Origin: Nostoc linckia NIES-25 | Lineage (GTDB): Bacteria > Cyanobacteriota > Cyanobacteriia > Cyanobacteriales > Nostocaceae | Assembly: GCF_002368035.1 (NCBI RefSeq) | Contig: NZ_AP018222.1 | Location: forward strand, 1,502,848 to 1,566,847 | DNA length: 64,000 bases | Direction of reading: 5' to 3' | In this document: piece by piece, positions 43,227-50,743 of the stretch | Layout of the letters: each line of letters opens with the position of its first letter | Numbering within the stretch: the stretch's first letter is position 1 | Position numbers and translations under genes: made by a program | Notes under the pieces: generated by a model | What the model was told of the DNA's origin: nothing | Databases searched by the model: none | The model's input: only the letters and a program-made list of their open reading frames with translations

Positions 43227-43757
43227 TTAGATTGTTACATTCCCTTTGACTGCAATTGTCCAATAATCAAATGTTTTAGAACCAATCTGATTGCTATCTT
43301 CTTGGTAAATGTGCTGCAAGCACTCATAAAAACCTTGGGCTTCATTCTCTAATCCCAAAGTCATCAAGCACTTTAAAATCCGGGTGATGCGAAGATAATT
43401 GTGGTTAAACATACAAATCCACTCGCCTTTGCGGTTCCCATAGTCTTCTGACTTGCTGATAATTATTTTTCCGCCCTTACTTTCGTGGCGTTGCAAACCA
43501 TAAAACTGAAGCATAACTGTGAAGGAATGCAGCAAATTTTGACGTAGGCGTGGGTTGCTATGAAATGATTGAATTACTTGCTCATCAACAATGGGAGCAT
43601 GAGAATTAAATGCGCTTGGCTCAGGTAAAGGAAACAACCACTGAATGTAATCGTGGACGTACTCCAATTCTTCAAAATTCCAAGCCCATATTTCGGTAAT
43701 CGTCCGACCTTCTGAGTCTGGTTGTTCCCCTAAATAGAATGGGACAATCATTACCAA
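43227..43757 (-). CDS. OGFr-like (opioid growth factor receptor N-terminal domain) protein
   Basis: The 176-residue protein matches the conserved core of the OGFr_N domain: FYLGEQPDSEGRTITEIW at the N-terminus, LEYVHDYIQWLFPLPEPSAF, and later NLLHSFTVMLQFYGL. In vertebrates this domain belongs to a nuclear protein; in bacteria it occurs as a short stand-alone protein of unknown function. The C-terminal part (HNYLRITRILKCLMTLGLEN) is helical. No signal or membrane segment. It is divergent or isolated from neighbours, so context gives no role. ATG at 43757 or 43751 are both possible. Confidence 0.85.
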   Translation of the reverse strand: MVMIVPFYLGEQPDSEGRTITEIWAWNFEELEYVHDYIQWLFPLPEPSAFNSHAPIVDEQVIQSFHSNPRLRQNLLHSFTVMLQFYGLQRHESKGGKIIISKSEDYGNRKGEWICMFNHNYLRITRILKCLMTLGLENEAQGFYECLQHIYQEDSNQIGSKTFDYWTIAVKGNVTI

Positions 43758-43930
43758 CTACCTCGATAACTCAATATCTCAATTTTGAGTGCGATCGCTT
43801 TAGCAAGAATAGCAAATCACAACAAAAAGTTAGTAATATTTTCTCATCAATAACACCACGTTAAGTAGCCCAATTATTACTGTAATAGTTTATTCAATTT
43901 TCTTTTTTAGATAAAATTTGTCTAAATTAT

Positions 43931-44344
43931 TTAGACTTTTGACTTAACTGCTTGCTGTGACGTTTGTAAAGGCTGTGGCAAGCTCCAGTCGGGACGCAAG
44001 CTAGCGGCACTGCGTAAATAAATATGATGAATTGAGGCGGAAGCTGGCAGGTTGGCGTGGATTAAGAAGCGGATACAGCGCTGTAAACTGCCTTCAACGT
44101 GCATTTGTTGGACATCTAACATGGCCACATTATCCCAGCCGGGACGCGATCTGGCGATCGCAGCCGGAAAAATAGCATCTAAATCGCGTGTTACTGAAAA
44201 AGTGACACTAATAATGTCACTCGGCTGGAATTGATTCCGGTTTTCTAGTTCATCCAGTAATTCTGTAACCACTTCTCGCATTGCTTCAACAGTATTTTCG
44301 GCAACTGTTGTTGCCCCGCGAATAGCCCGCATTTGCCACTCCAC
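43931..44344 (-). CDS. aroH: Chorismate mutase, AroH type
   Basis: Converts chorismate to prephenate for Phe and Tyr synthesis. The 137-residue protein begins MRAIRGATTVAENT after four residues (MEWQ), matching the trimeric AroH class of Bacillus subtilis rather than the helical AroQ class. Catalytic residues are seen as Arg in RAIRGATT and Arg in QRCIRFLIHAN, with a Glu in the EGSLQ segment. The C-terminal tail has HHIYLRSAASLRPD. The start is at 44344 or at Met6 (44329). An octamer repeat separates it from sppA on the same strand. Confidence 0.93.
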   Translation of the reverse strand: MEWQMRAIRGATTVAENTVEAMREVVTELLDELENRNQFQPSDIISVTFSVTRDLDAIFPAAIARSRPGWDNVAMLDVQQMHVEGSLQRCIRFLIHANLPASASIHHIYLRSAASLRPDWSLPQPLQTSQQAVKSKV

Positions 44345-44369
44345 GCCAAAATCCTCCTTAAAACATAAA

Positions 44370-44412
44370 AGTTAGGAGTTAGGAGTTAGGAGTTAGGAGT
44401 TAGGAGTTAGAA
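44370..44412. repeat. Octamer tandem repeat (GTTAGGAG)
   Basis: Five direct copies of GTTAGGAG plus a partial one, followed by AACTCTTAACTTC that can pair with it, between sppA and aroH. The same octamer is at 21470-21575 in complement and at 57496-57520. Confidence 0.9.
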
Positions 44413-44446
44413 CTCTTAACTTCTGTCTCTTAACTTCCAACTCACG

Positions 44447-45268
44447 TTAGGGTCGATACAACCACAAGGGTAACCCACTAGTAGACATTTCAAATTCAAG
44501 CCAATCAATTCCAGATCGAATTCCAGATGAAACTTGGCGACTCCCTGGTAAAACGCGACTCAATAAGGGTTTACGTTCTTCTAGGGTATAGCAGAGAGTT
44601 TTTTCTGGATCGAGTCCGACTAGTTCTGCTGTCCAACGACGGGCATCTTCTTCTGTACCCAGGCGGTCTACAATACCTAATTCTAGGGCTTGCTGTCCAG
44701 TAAAAATCCGTCCATCGGCGAAACTTCTGACGGTTTCTACTGCCAAAGAACGGGCATCGGCTACTGTTTGGACAAACTGCTGATAACTTGTATCAATCAA
44801 TTCTTGGAGAATGTGTGCTTCTGGTTGAGTCAGTTCTCGGTCAAAAGCCAAAATATCTTTGTAAGGGCCGGATTTAATTACCTTGAAAGAAACGCCAATT
44901 TTTTCTAATAAGCGTTCTAAATTATTCCCACGCAGAATCACACCAATACTACCTGTAATAGTACCTGGGTTAGCCATGATGTGTTCGGCTCCCATACCGA
45001 TGTAGACACCTCCAGAAGCGGAGATATTGCCAAAGCTGGCAACGATTTTAATTTTTTCGCGCAAACGCTTGAGGGCACTGTAGATTTCTTGAGAATCTCC
45101 GACTGTACCGCCAGGGCTATCGATACGCAGTAATAAAGCCGGAAACTTTTTTTCTTCTACAGTTTTCAGGGCTTCTAAGACGCGTTTGCGAGTAGCACCG
45201 GCGATCGCACCAGTAATTTCAATCCGCGCAATTTGTTTCTTAAACTTGGGCTTAAACGGCCAAACCAT
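44447..45268 (-). CDS. sppA: Signal peptide peptidase SppA (36K type)
   Basis: A membrane-associated serine/lysine peptidase of the S49 family that degrades leftover signal peptides; in cyanobacteria one SppA also takes part in light-harvesting acclimation. The 273-residue form is the short, single-domain type. Visible motifs are IDSPGGTVGDS, the nucleophile Ser in GNISASGGVYIGMG, TITGSIGVI, and the general-base Lys in IKSGPYKDI. The N-terminus (MVWPFKPKFKKQIARI) lacks a strong membrane helix, so attachment is peripheral or by the C-terminus. The start ATG at 45268 is well placed; the upstream 829-base gap holds two inverted-repeat elements. Confidence 0.92.
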   Translation of the reverse strand: MVWPFKPKFKKQIARIEITGAIAGATRKRVLEALKTVEEKKFPALLLRIDSPGGTVGDSQEIYSALKRLREKIKIVASFGNISASGGVYIGMGAEHIMANPGTITGSIGVILRGNNLERLLEKIGVSFKVIKSGPYKDILAFDRELTQPEAHILQELIDTSYQQFVQTVADARSLAVETVRSFADGRIFTGQQALELGIVDRLGTEEDARRWTAELVGLDPEKTLCYTLEERKPLLSRVLPGSRQVSSGIRSGIDWLEFEMSTSGLPLWLYRP

Positions 45269-45551
45269 GAGTTGTCAACATACCTCGTAATAAACTTAAT
45301 ATAAGATGCCCGGCGGCCAAACGACCTCCTTTGTTCTGTTAAAAAACATCAGCAGGCACTATTTTCTTGATAATTTTAAGAAATTTTTTATATTTTGCAG
45401 AGACTTTTATGTGGCATTTTCACTGGATGCTGATGGAGTTGTTGTAGATTGTGGCTAATATAAAATACCAAACTCTAGTCTAGCGTCGAGTGCGATCGTT
45501 GATAAAGACTATTTTAGCTATTCTCCCAGCTTGAAAATTCCGAAATATTTA

Positions 45552-45757
45552 GTAGACCTGCCTTGAAAATAGGGATTGGGGACTGGGGACTGGTGACTGG
45601 GAAAACCAAGATATTTTCATTATTCCTTGTGCGTGCAACTCATCGAGTAAGAGTGCAAAAAGCACTTTTGCACTCTTGGGGGAAAAGGGTAAAGGTTAAA
45701 GGGGAAAGGGACAATACAGAACCTTTTCCCCTTTTCCAGACTTATGCAAGAAGTTTA
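45552..45757. mobile_element. Short inverted-repeat element, TAGACTTCTTGCA family, copy 2 (inverted, enlarged)
   Basis: The right end GACTTATGCAAGAAGTTTA is the reverse complement (one mismatch) of the left end at 19368. The core GACAATACAGAACC and GAGTGCAAAAAGCACTTTTG also match in inverse order. The left end TAGACCTGCCTTG is only partly similar, and about 90 extra bases with STRR units lie inside, so this copy has been invaded or rearranged. Confidence 0.6.
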
Positions 45758-45863
45758 GTGTTATATCTTTTTAGCCCTGAAGAATCCCTTTGTTATGGCT
45801 GCACATACGCACTAGTTATTAGTAATGAATAACTAATAAGTGAGAAGTATTTAACCAATAACT

Positions 45864-45945
45864 AGGACTTACGCAAAAACTCTCTGAAACTCTTTTTTCT
45901 TTGTATCCTTTGGAATTCGTTTTTTCGTGCTTTTGCGTAAGTCCT
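45864..45945. mobile_element. Short inverted-repeat element, AGGACTTACGCA family, copy 3
   Basis: An 82-base element with perfect 15-base ends AGGACTTACGCAAAA / TTTTGCGTAAGTCCT and a further internal match (GAAACTCTTTTTTC region). It is the shortest and cleanest copy, and its flanks (CAATAACT / GAATAACT) share AATAACT directly outside the ends, which could include a target duplication. Confidence 0.85.
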
Positions 45946-46097
45946 GAATAACTTTGGCAGTAATTTTAACTAATAAAAAATTCGTTGAGTAAAACCGATC
46001 GCTATCGAGGATGCGCCCATAAGACTTTTACTTTAGAAAAGATGGCTTTTTAGTTTTGTATACCTATGAGTATTTGAATCAAAGCTATTTTCACTAT

Positions 46098-46403
46098 TTA
46101 AGAATCGATTCGTAAAATTTGACACCGATAACAAACGTAAATGTCAAACAGTGTGCCGACAAAACTACAGGTCAAACTGATTACAAATAATCCGTGTAGA
46201 GGAGAACCACTGCCAAAAGTGGCGAGAAAATGGACAATCTCAGTAGCGATCGCCTCTGTTAACTCTTGTAAACCAGGGAAGTGGCCGATTAGGAACAAAA
46301 ACACCAATCCTGTGCCAACTAGAAAAATCGGAGCGACAAAACTAAAAACGATTGTTAGTACCAGGGAGCGGAGAAAGTTAGTGAAAATGGTCATTGAACA
46401 CAA
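46098..46403 (-). CDS. Small conserved-type membrane protein, unknown
   Basis: 101 residues with two strong membrane helices (about 10-40, LVLTIVFSFVAPIFLVGTGL, and 73-95, LFVISLTCSFVGTLFDIYV) linked by a 30-residue loop containing HFPGLQELTEAIATEIVHFL. The family is not recognised. A second ATG (MTIF) four codons in is the more natural start. Its composition and HIP1 site are normal for the genome, and no repeats are inside. Stands alone between two gaps. Confidence 0.6.
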   Translation of the reverse strand: MCSMTIFTNFLRSLVLTIVFSFVAPIFLVGTGLVFLFLIGHFPGLQELTEAIATEIVHFLATFGSGSPLHGLFVISLTCSFVGTLFDIYVCYRCQILRIDS

Positions 46404-46854
46404 ACTCCGTGAGTGAAGATGACAATAGCTAGATAGAGGTTTGTCATTTTCTACAATACGTGCGATCGCTTGCGAGCAGGGAATCTGTCAAAAATCTTAA
46501 GTCTTCATTAAAAGAAACTGCTACCAGTCACACCACATGAAAGAGATATTCAAAACTACTTACATTTACAAAACACTTGTCTGGTCAAGGTTACAGCCAA
46601 AGTTAGCAGCTATTGATTTCTAAGCAACACGTCTAATACCAGCTTTATTTTCTGAGAACATCTTTAAAGTAAGTTAATGTTCGGGGTTTGTTTGGGCATG
46701 GGGCAAACAGGGCATTGGGCAGGGGAAAAGGTTAAAGGGAAAAGGAATAAATTTAATCTTTCCCCTTTTCCCCTTACCCCTTTCCCTTTCCCCATTCCCC
46801 ATTCCTCATAACTTCCGCTATTCTTAAGGCAGTTACCGAGTTAGCTACAGAACA
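46404..46854. other. Gene-free stretch upstream of the mlaE-type permease gene
   Basis: AT-rich up to about 46690, then an inverted copy of the type A hairpin repeat (46695-46805; loop GGAATAAATTTAATCT). This puts the repeat about 50 bases before the permease start, so it lies within or next to that gene's promoter or leader. No gene supported. Confidence 0.6.
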
Positions 46855-47652
46855 TTGAACCAGACTACATCCAAATCCAGTTTAGAAGAGTGGAGTCAGC
46901 GGTTGCTGGCAGCGATTTTTTTGGGTGGGCAAGTGCTAGTTCACCTAGTAAGGGGTAAAATCCATCGGCGCAACACCATAGAGCAAATGGCGGCAGTTGG
47001 GCCAGATTCCCTATTTATTGCTTTATTAACGGCTATTTTCGTTGGCGCGGTGTTTACCATTCAGGTAGCACGAGAATTTATCAATTTTGGTGCAGGAAAC
47101 ATTATTGGGGGAGTACTTTCCGTCGCTTTGACACGAGAACTTTCTCCCGTGTTAACAGCAGTGATTTTGGCGGGGCGAGTCGGTTCTGCATTTGCAGCAG
47201 AAATAGGTACTATGCGGGTAACAGAACAAATCGATGCTATGTTGATGCTCAGAACAGATCCAATCGATTATCTGGTTGTCCCCCGCGTCCTTGCTTGTTT
47301 GTTGATGTTACCAATTTTAACCTTGCTGTCTTTGGTGACAGGGATGTTAGGGGGGTTTATAGTTGCGACAAATATTTACAACCTATCGGATACAGTCTTT
47401 CTAGACTCAGCCCGCAACTTTCTTGGTGTTTGGGATATTTGTAGCGCCACGATCAAAGCGTGCTGCTTTGGTATTCTAATTGCTGTAATTGGTTGCAGTT
47501 GGGGCTTGACAACAACAGGAGGAGCTAAAGGCGTAGGACAGTCAACCACAACTGCTGTTGTAACTGCCTTGCTAATTATCTTTGTTAGCAACTTCTTTCT
47601 TTCTTGGTTAATGTTTCAGGGAACTGGCAGTGCATTCGTGCAAGGATTTTAA
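46855..47652 (+). CDS. MlaE-family ABC transporter permease (phospholipid transport)
   Basis: The inner-membrane permease of an MCE-type lipid transporter, 265 residues. It shows the MlaE core VALTRELSPVLTAVILAGRVGSAFAAEIG-type region (about 85-115; conserved Glu pairs), MRVTEQIDA, LVVPRVLACLLMLP, and KGVGQSTTTAVV near the C-terminus, with five to six membrane segments. The start is a TTG at 46855; an in-frame TAA lies ten codons upstream and no ATG or GTG occurs between, so TTG is the only early start. Partner ATPase and MCE genes are not in the window. It opens the group permease, DUF3119, DUF3086, plsY, all on one strand. Confidence 0.9.
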   Translation: MNQTTSKSSLEEWSQRLLAAIFLGGQVLVHLVRGKIHRRNTIEQMAAVGPDSLFIALLTAIFVGAVFTIQVAREFINFGAGNIIGGVLSVALTRELSPVLTAVILAGRVGSAFAAEIGTMRVTEQIDAMLMLRTDPIDYLVVPRVLACLLMLPILTLLSLVTGMLGGFIVATNIYNLSDTVFLDSARNFLGVWDICSATIKACCFGILIAVIGCSWGLTTTGGAKGVGQSTTTAVVTALLIIFVSNFFLSWLMFQGTGSAFVQGF

Positions 47653-47907
47653 GAGTTAAGAGTTGAGAGTGAGGAGTTATCAGCGATGGCAGGGAACAGG
47701 CAATAAGCAACAGGCAACAGGCAAAGAAAGTCTCATCGGGTTGGGATTTTAGGAGCAGTTTATGTCCTTAACTACGTTTTTTCAACCGCTATATTAAGTT
47801 AAAACTCCTTACTTCTCACTTTTAACTCCTCACTCCTAACTGCTAAATGCTAACTCCTCACTCCTAAAATAAGAGAGATAGGTACTAACAAAGCAGGATT
47901 TAAGACC
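47653..47907. repeat. Mixed STRR repeats between permease and DUF3119 genes
   Basis: GAGTTAAGAGTTGAGAGTGAGGAG-type octamers, GCAACAGG heptamers (47698-47722) and the complementary AACTCCTCACTCCTAACT set (47820-47868). The outer octamer sets can pair, bracketing the heptamers. Confidence 0.7.
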
Positions 47908-48294
47908 GTGACCAGTTCATTTGCCCCTAACTCCACTGCAACTGTGGAACTCAAGCCTAGTTACAATATACCTGTGGTGTTGGCGATCGCTGCTATTCCA
48001 CTAATATTGGTACAAAGGTGGATAGGCTTTACTGTAATGCTATTTGGCTTATTTCTGATGTTTCAGACCTTAACGCTGCGCTTACAATTTACCGCGACCG
48101 ATTTAGATCTTTACAGAGGCGAAAAATTGATTCGACGTTTTCCGTACCAGGAATGGGAAAATTGGCGTATCTTCTGGAATAAAGTCCCCATCCTGTTTTA
48201 CTTTAAAGAAGTTAAAAGCATTCACTTTTTACCGATTTTATTTGACCCCAACACCTTGAAAACTTGCTTGGAAGAACGTTGTCCGCGTATTTAA
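47908..48294 (+). CDS. DUF3119 family membrane protein
   Basis: A 128-residue protein starting with GTG. Two adjacent membrane helices (about 22-60: IPVVLAIAAIPLILVQ and GFTVMLFGLFLMFQTLTL) precede a soluble PH-like part (LQFTATDLDLYRGEKLIRRF, WENWRIFW, FKEVKSIHFLPILFD). DUF3119 is restricted to cyanobacteria and plastid-bearing relatives and has no known function; the soluble part resembles a small PH-like sheet. It sits between the lipid-transport permease and DUF3086 genes, so an envelope-lipid role is plausible by context only. Confidence 0.8.
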   Translation: MTSSFAPNSTATVELKPSYNIPVVLAIAAIPLILVQRWIGFTVMLFGLFLMFQTLTLRLQFTATDLDLYRGEKLIRRFPYQEWENWRIFWNKVPILFYFKEVKSIHFLPILFDPNTLKTCLEERCPRI

Positions 48295-48478
48295 TGCTAA
48301 GTCTTTACTCGCCCAAGATTTGAGCGAAGCCGCCGCTCAAATTTATCCACAAATGGCAAATAGTTCTAATCTATACTCAAAGCCCAAAATTGAGTACCTC
48401 TCAAAACTTAGAACTTTTAAAGCTTGTTAATTGTAATATTTCTGAAAGTTATTTATTCGCATCATAGGAATTACAGTA

Positions 48479-49756
48479 TTGTTTATGAACCCAGAGGCAT
48501 CTCAAACCCCAGAACCAACAGATGAATGGTTGACACAACAAGAACAAAGCAATGGAGTTGAAAATCCAACAAACCCATCTGTTGATTCACTAGTAGAAAC
48601 AGCACCTATTAGCTCATCAGAAGACCACGCAATTGATTCAACTATCTCTAATGCAGCAGAGGTAAATTCTACAGTTGAGCCAACAGAAAATTCCAATGGC
48701 GAATCTGCACAGCAGTTGGAACCGGAAACTGCCACACTGGGGTCAGACACATCAAAATCAGAAAACAGTTTTTTATACGTTGCTACAGAGCAGCGAGTGG
48801 CAGAGTTGCAGAATACCGAAGCAGCATTGAAAGAAGAAATAGCGAACTTGCAAGCTTCGTACAAAATTCTTCAGGGACAATTGAGTGAAACTCAAACTTC
48901 TCTGGGACGACTCGTACAAGAGTCCCTAGTGCAATTAGAACAACGCAAACAAACCCTGCAAATTTCCATAGAACAGCTAGAACGCCGTCAAGAACGTATC
49001 CGCAACGAGATGCGAACCTCTTTTGCAGGAGCATCCCAAGACTTGGCAATTCGAGTGCAGGGTTTTAAAGATTATCTCACGGGTAGCTTACAGGATTTAG
49101 CCGCTGCTGCTGAGCAGCTGCAACTGACGCCAACTGTGGTAGAAAGAGAAAAACCCGATGTCAAAGAGGTTAAACCAGCTGAACCTCAGCCGGGAATACC
49201 GCAATTTGCCCAACAACAGTTTCAAGATACTACAAAGCAAATTCGCCGTCTAATTGACCAATACCGAAATAAGCCGGATTATTATGGCCCTGCTTGGCAA
49301 TTGCGCCGGACGTTTGAGCCAGTCCACGCAGAAAGAGTTTCTAACTGGTTTTTCAGCCAAGGAGGACGGGGTGCTTTGCGGACGATGGGTAGTCGCTTAC
49401 AAAATATCCTAATTGCCTCAGCTGCAATTTCGATATTACACAAGCTATATGGCGATCGCGTCCGTACTTTAGTTTTAGCTAATACGCCAGAGCGATTAGG
49501 TGAATGGCGTCGTGGCTTGCAAGACTGTCTGGGAATCAGTCGTCCAGATTTTGGCCCAGACAGAGGCGTGGTATTATTTGAGGCACCTGAGGCTGTAGCT
49601 CAGAAAGCAGACCGATTAGTAAAAGCCAATCAATTGCCTTTGATTATTATTGATGATTCAGAAGATCAAATCAGTTTGTCCCTGCTGCAATTTCCTTTAT
49701 GGTTGGCGTTTGCCCCTGACCCCAAAACAGTGAGAAACTATGATGATGACTTTTAA
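48479..49756 (+). CDS. DUF3086 domain protein with coiled coil
   Basis: 425 residues. Residues 1-100 are acidic and Ser/Thr-rich, probably disordered. A coiled coil (about 100-180) has regular Glu/Gln/Leu (VAELQNTEAALKEEIANLQA). The C-terminal domain (about 250-420) is conserved: NKPDYYGPAWQLRRTFEPVH, RVSNWFFSQGGRGALRTMGS, and LQFPLWLAFAPDP. No membrane segment and no known catalytic motif. DUF3086 is a cyanobacterial family of unknown function; the neighbourhood points to envelope or lipid biology. Start ATG at 48479 or at 48485 (MNPE); the second seems the better. Confidence 0.78.
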   Translation: MFMNPEASQTPEPTDEWLTQQEQSNGVENPTNPSVDSLVETAPISSSEDHAIDSTISNAAEVNSTVEPTENSNGESAQQLEPETATLGSDTSKSENSFLYVATEQRVAELQNTEAALKEEIANLQASYKILQGQLSETQTSLGRLVQESLVQLEQRKQTLQISIEQLERRQERIRNEMRTSFAGASQDLAIRVQGFKDYLTGSLQDLAAAAEQLQLTPTVVEREKPDVKEVKPAEPQPGIPQFAQQQFQDTTKQIRRLIDQYRNKPDYYGPAWQLRRTFEPVHAERVSNWFFSQGGRGALRTMGSRLQNILIASAAISILHKLYGDRVRTLVLANTPERLGEWRRGLQDCLGISRPDFGPDRGVVLFEAPEAVAQKADRLVKANQLPLIIIDDSEDQISLSLLQFPLWLAFAPDPKTVRNYDDDF

Positions 49757-49757
49757 T

Positions 49758-49857
49758 TTAGTCATTAGTCATTAGTCATTGGGCATTGGGAAAGAGTTTT
49801 TGAATTTTGAATACTTCGGCTACGCTCAGTACAAGTTTTGAATTTTGAATTGTTAAT
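49758..49857. repeat. STRR run plus dispersed near-palindrome copy 4
   Basis: CATTAGT heptamers (49759-49780), then at 49812-49835 the fourth copy of the TACTTCGGCTACGCTCAGTA repeat, flanked on both sides by TTTTGAATTTTGAAT. Lies directly before plsY. The flanking TTTTGAATTTTGAA copies on each side look like a site split by insertion of the near-palindrome. Confidence 0.8.
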
Positions 49858-50538
49858 ATGGCTATCTGGTTGACTCTGTGCGGGGTAACTGTAGTTGTAG
49901 CTTACCTGCTGGGTTCTTTTCCCACCGGGTACATTGCTGTCAAGCAGTTAAAAGGTATTGATATTCGAGAAGTTGGTTCGGGTTCCACTGGAGCAACAAA
50001 TGTGCTGAGAACCTTGGGAAAAGGGCCGGGAGCATTTGTTTTAATGCTTGATTCCTTGAAGGGAGTATTAGCGATCGCTCTTGTTTATTGGTTGTTCAAT
50101 TTTGCCGCTATTCAAAATATTATCCCCCCAACGGTAGATGTAAAATTATGGCAACCGTGGGTATCAACTTTAGTTGGTTTAGCTGCCATCCTTGGACATA
50201 GTAAATCAATTTTTTTGGGCTTCAGTGGTGGTAAATCCGTGGCTACCAGCTTGGGTATTTTGTTGGCAATGAATTGGCAGGTAGGTTTAGCAACAGCAGG
50301 GGTATTTGCTGTTGTTGTAGCGATATCGCGGATTGTTTCTTTGAGTTCAATTGCAGGGGCGATCGCTGTTTCTATTTTTATGTTGCTTTTGCATCAACCT
50401 TTACCATATATTTTGTTTGGGATTGCTGGGGGATTGTATGTGATTTTCCGCCATCACAGTAATATCGAACGACTAATTGCTGGTACTGAACCTAAAATTG
50501 GACAAAATTTAACCGCAGAACCACAAGAAACTGCATAA
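49858..50538 (+). CDS. plsY: Acyl-phosphate:glycerol-3-phosphate acyltransferase
   Basis: Transfers acyl groups from acyl-phosphate to glycerol-3-phosphate, the first step of phosphatidic acid synthesis. 226 residues with five to six membrane helices. The three PlsY motifs are present: GSFPTGYIAVKQLKGIDIRE at the start with GSGSTGATNVLRTLGKGPG, GHSKSIFLGFSGGKSVAT in the middle, and FRHHSNIERLIAGTEPKIG at the C-terminus. The C-terminus is slightly longer than usual. Follows the permease/DUF3119/DUF3086 genes. Confidence 0.95.
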   Translation: MAIWLTLCGVTVVVAYLLGSFPTGYIAVKQLKGIDIREVGSGSTGATNVLRTLGKGPGAFVLMLDSLKGVLAIALVYWLFNFAAIQNIIPPTVDVKLWQPWVSTLVGLAAILGHSKSIFLGFSGGKSVATSLGILLAMNWQVGLATAGVFAVVVAISRIVSLSSIAGAIAVSIFMLLLHQPLPYILFGIAGGLYVIFRHHSNIERLIAGTEPKIGQNLTAEPQETA

Positions 50539-50743
50539 TTAGCAACAGGCAATAGCCTTAAAATTACCTTGGTGTAAAGATTTTATCCTCAGTTGATGTC
50601 TTAATCTACCTGACCGCTACTATATATTTTAATAGCGAGCGATCGTAACAGTTGAAGCATAGTTTAGGACATAAACCGATGGTAAAACCCCGACACTAAT
50701 AGACTTTCTTTGCCTGTTGCCTGTTGCCTATTGCCTGCTGTAA

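Larger units (their letters stand above)
45269..46097. other. Gene-free stretch packed with short inverted-repeat elements
   Basis: Contains the rearranged TAGACTTCTTGCA-family copy (about 45552-45757) with GGGGACTGGGGACTGG repeats in its left part, and the AGGACTTACGCA-family copy at 45864-45945. The region close to sppA (45269-45550) is AT-rich and must hold its promoter. A 89-codon frame at 45563-45832 lies within the element and is not accepted as a gene. Confidence 0.6.

Noticed and set aside
45563..45832. 89-codon frame
   Set aside because: Lies within repeat and element DNA (GGGGACTGGGG units and hairpin arms); composition follows the repeat.
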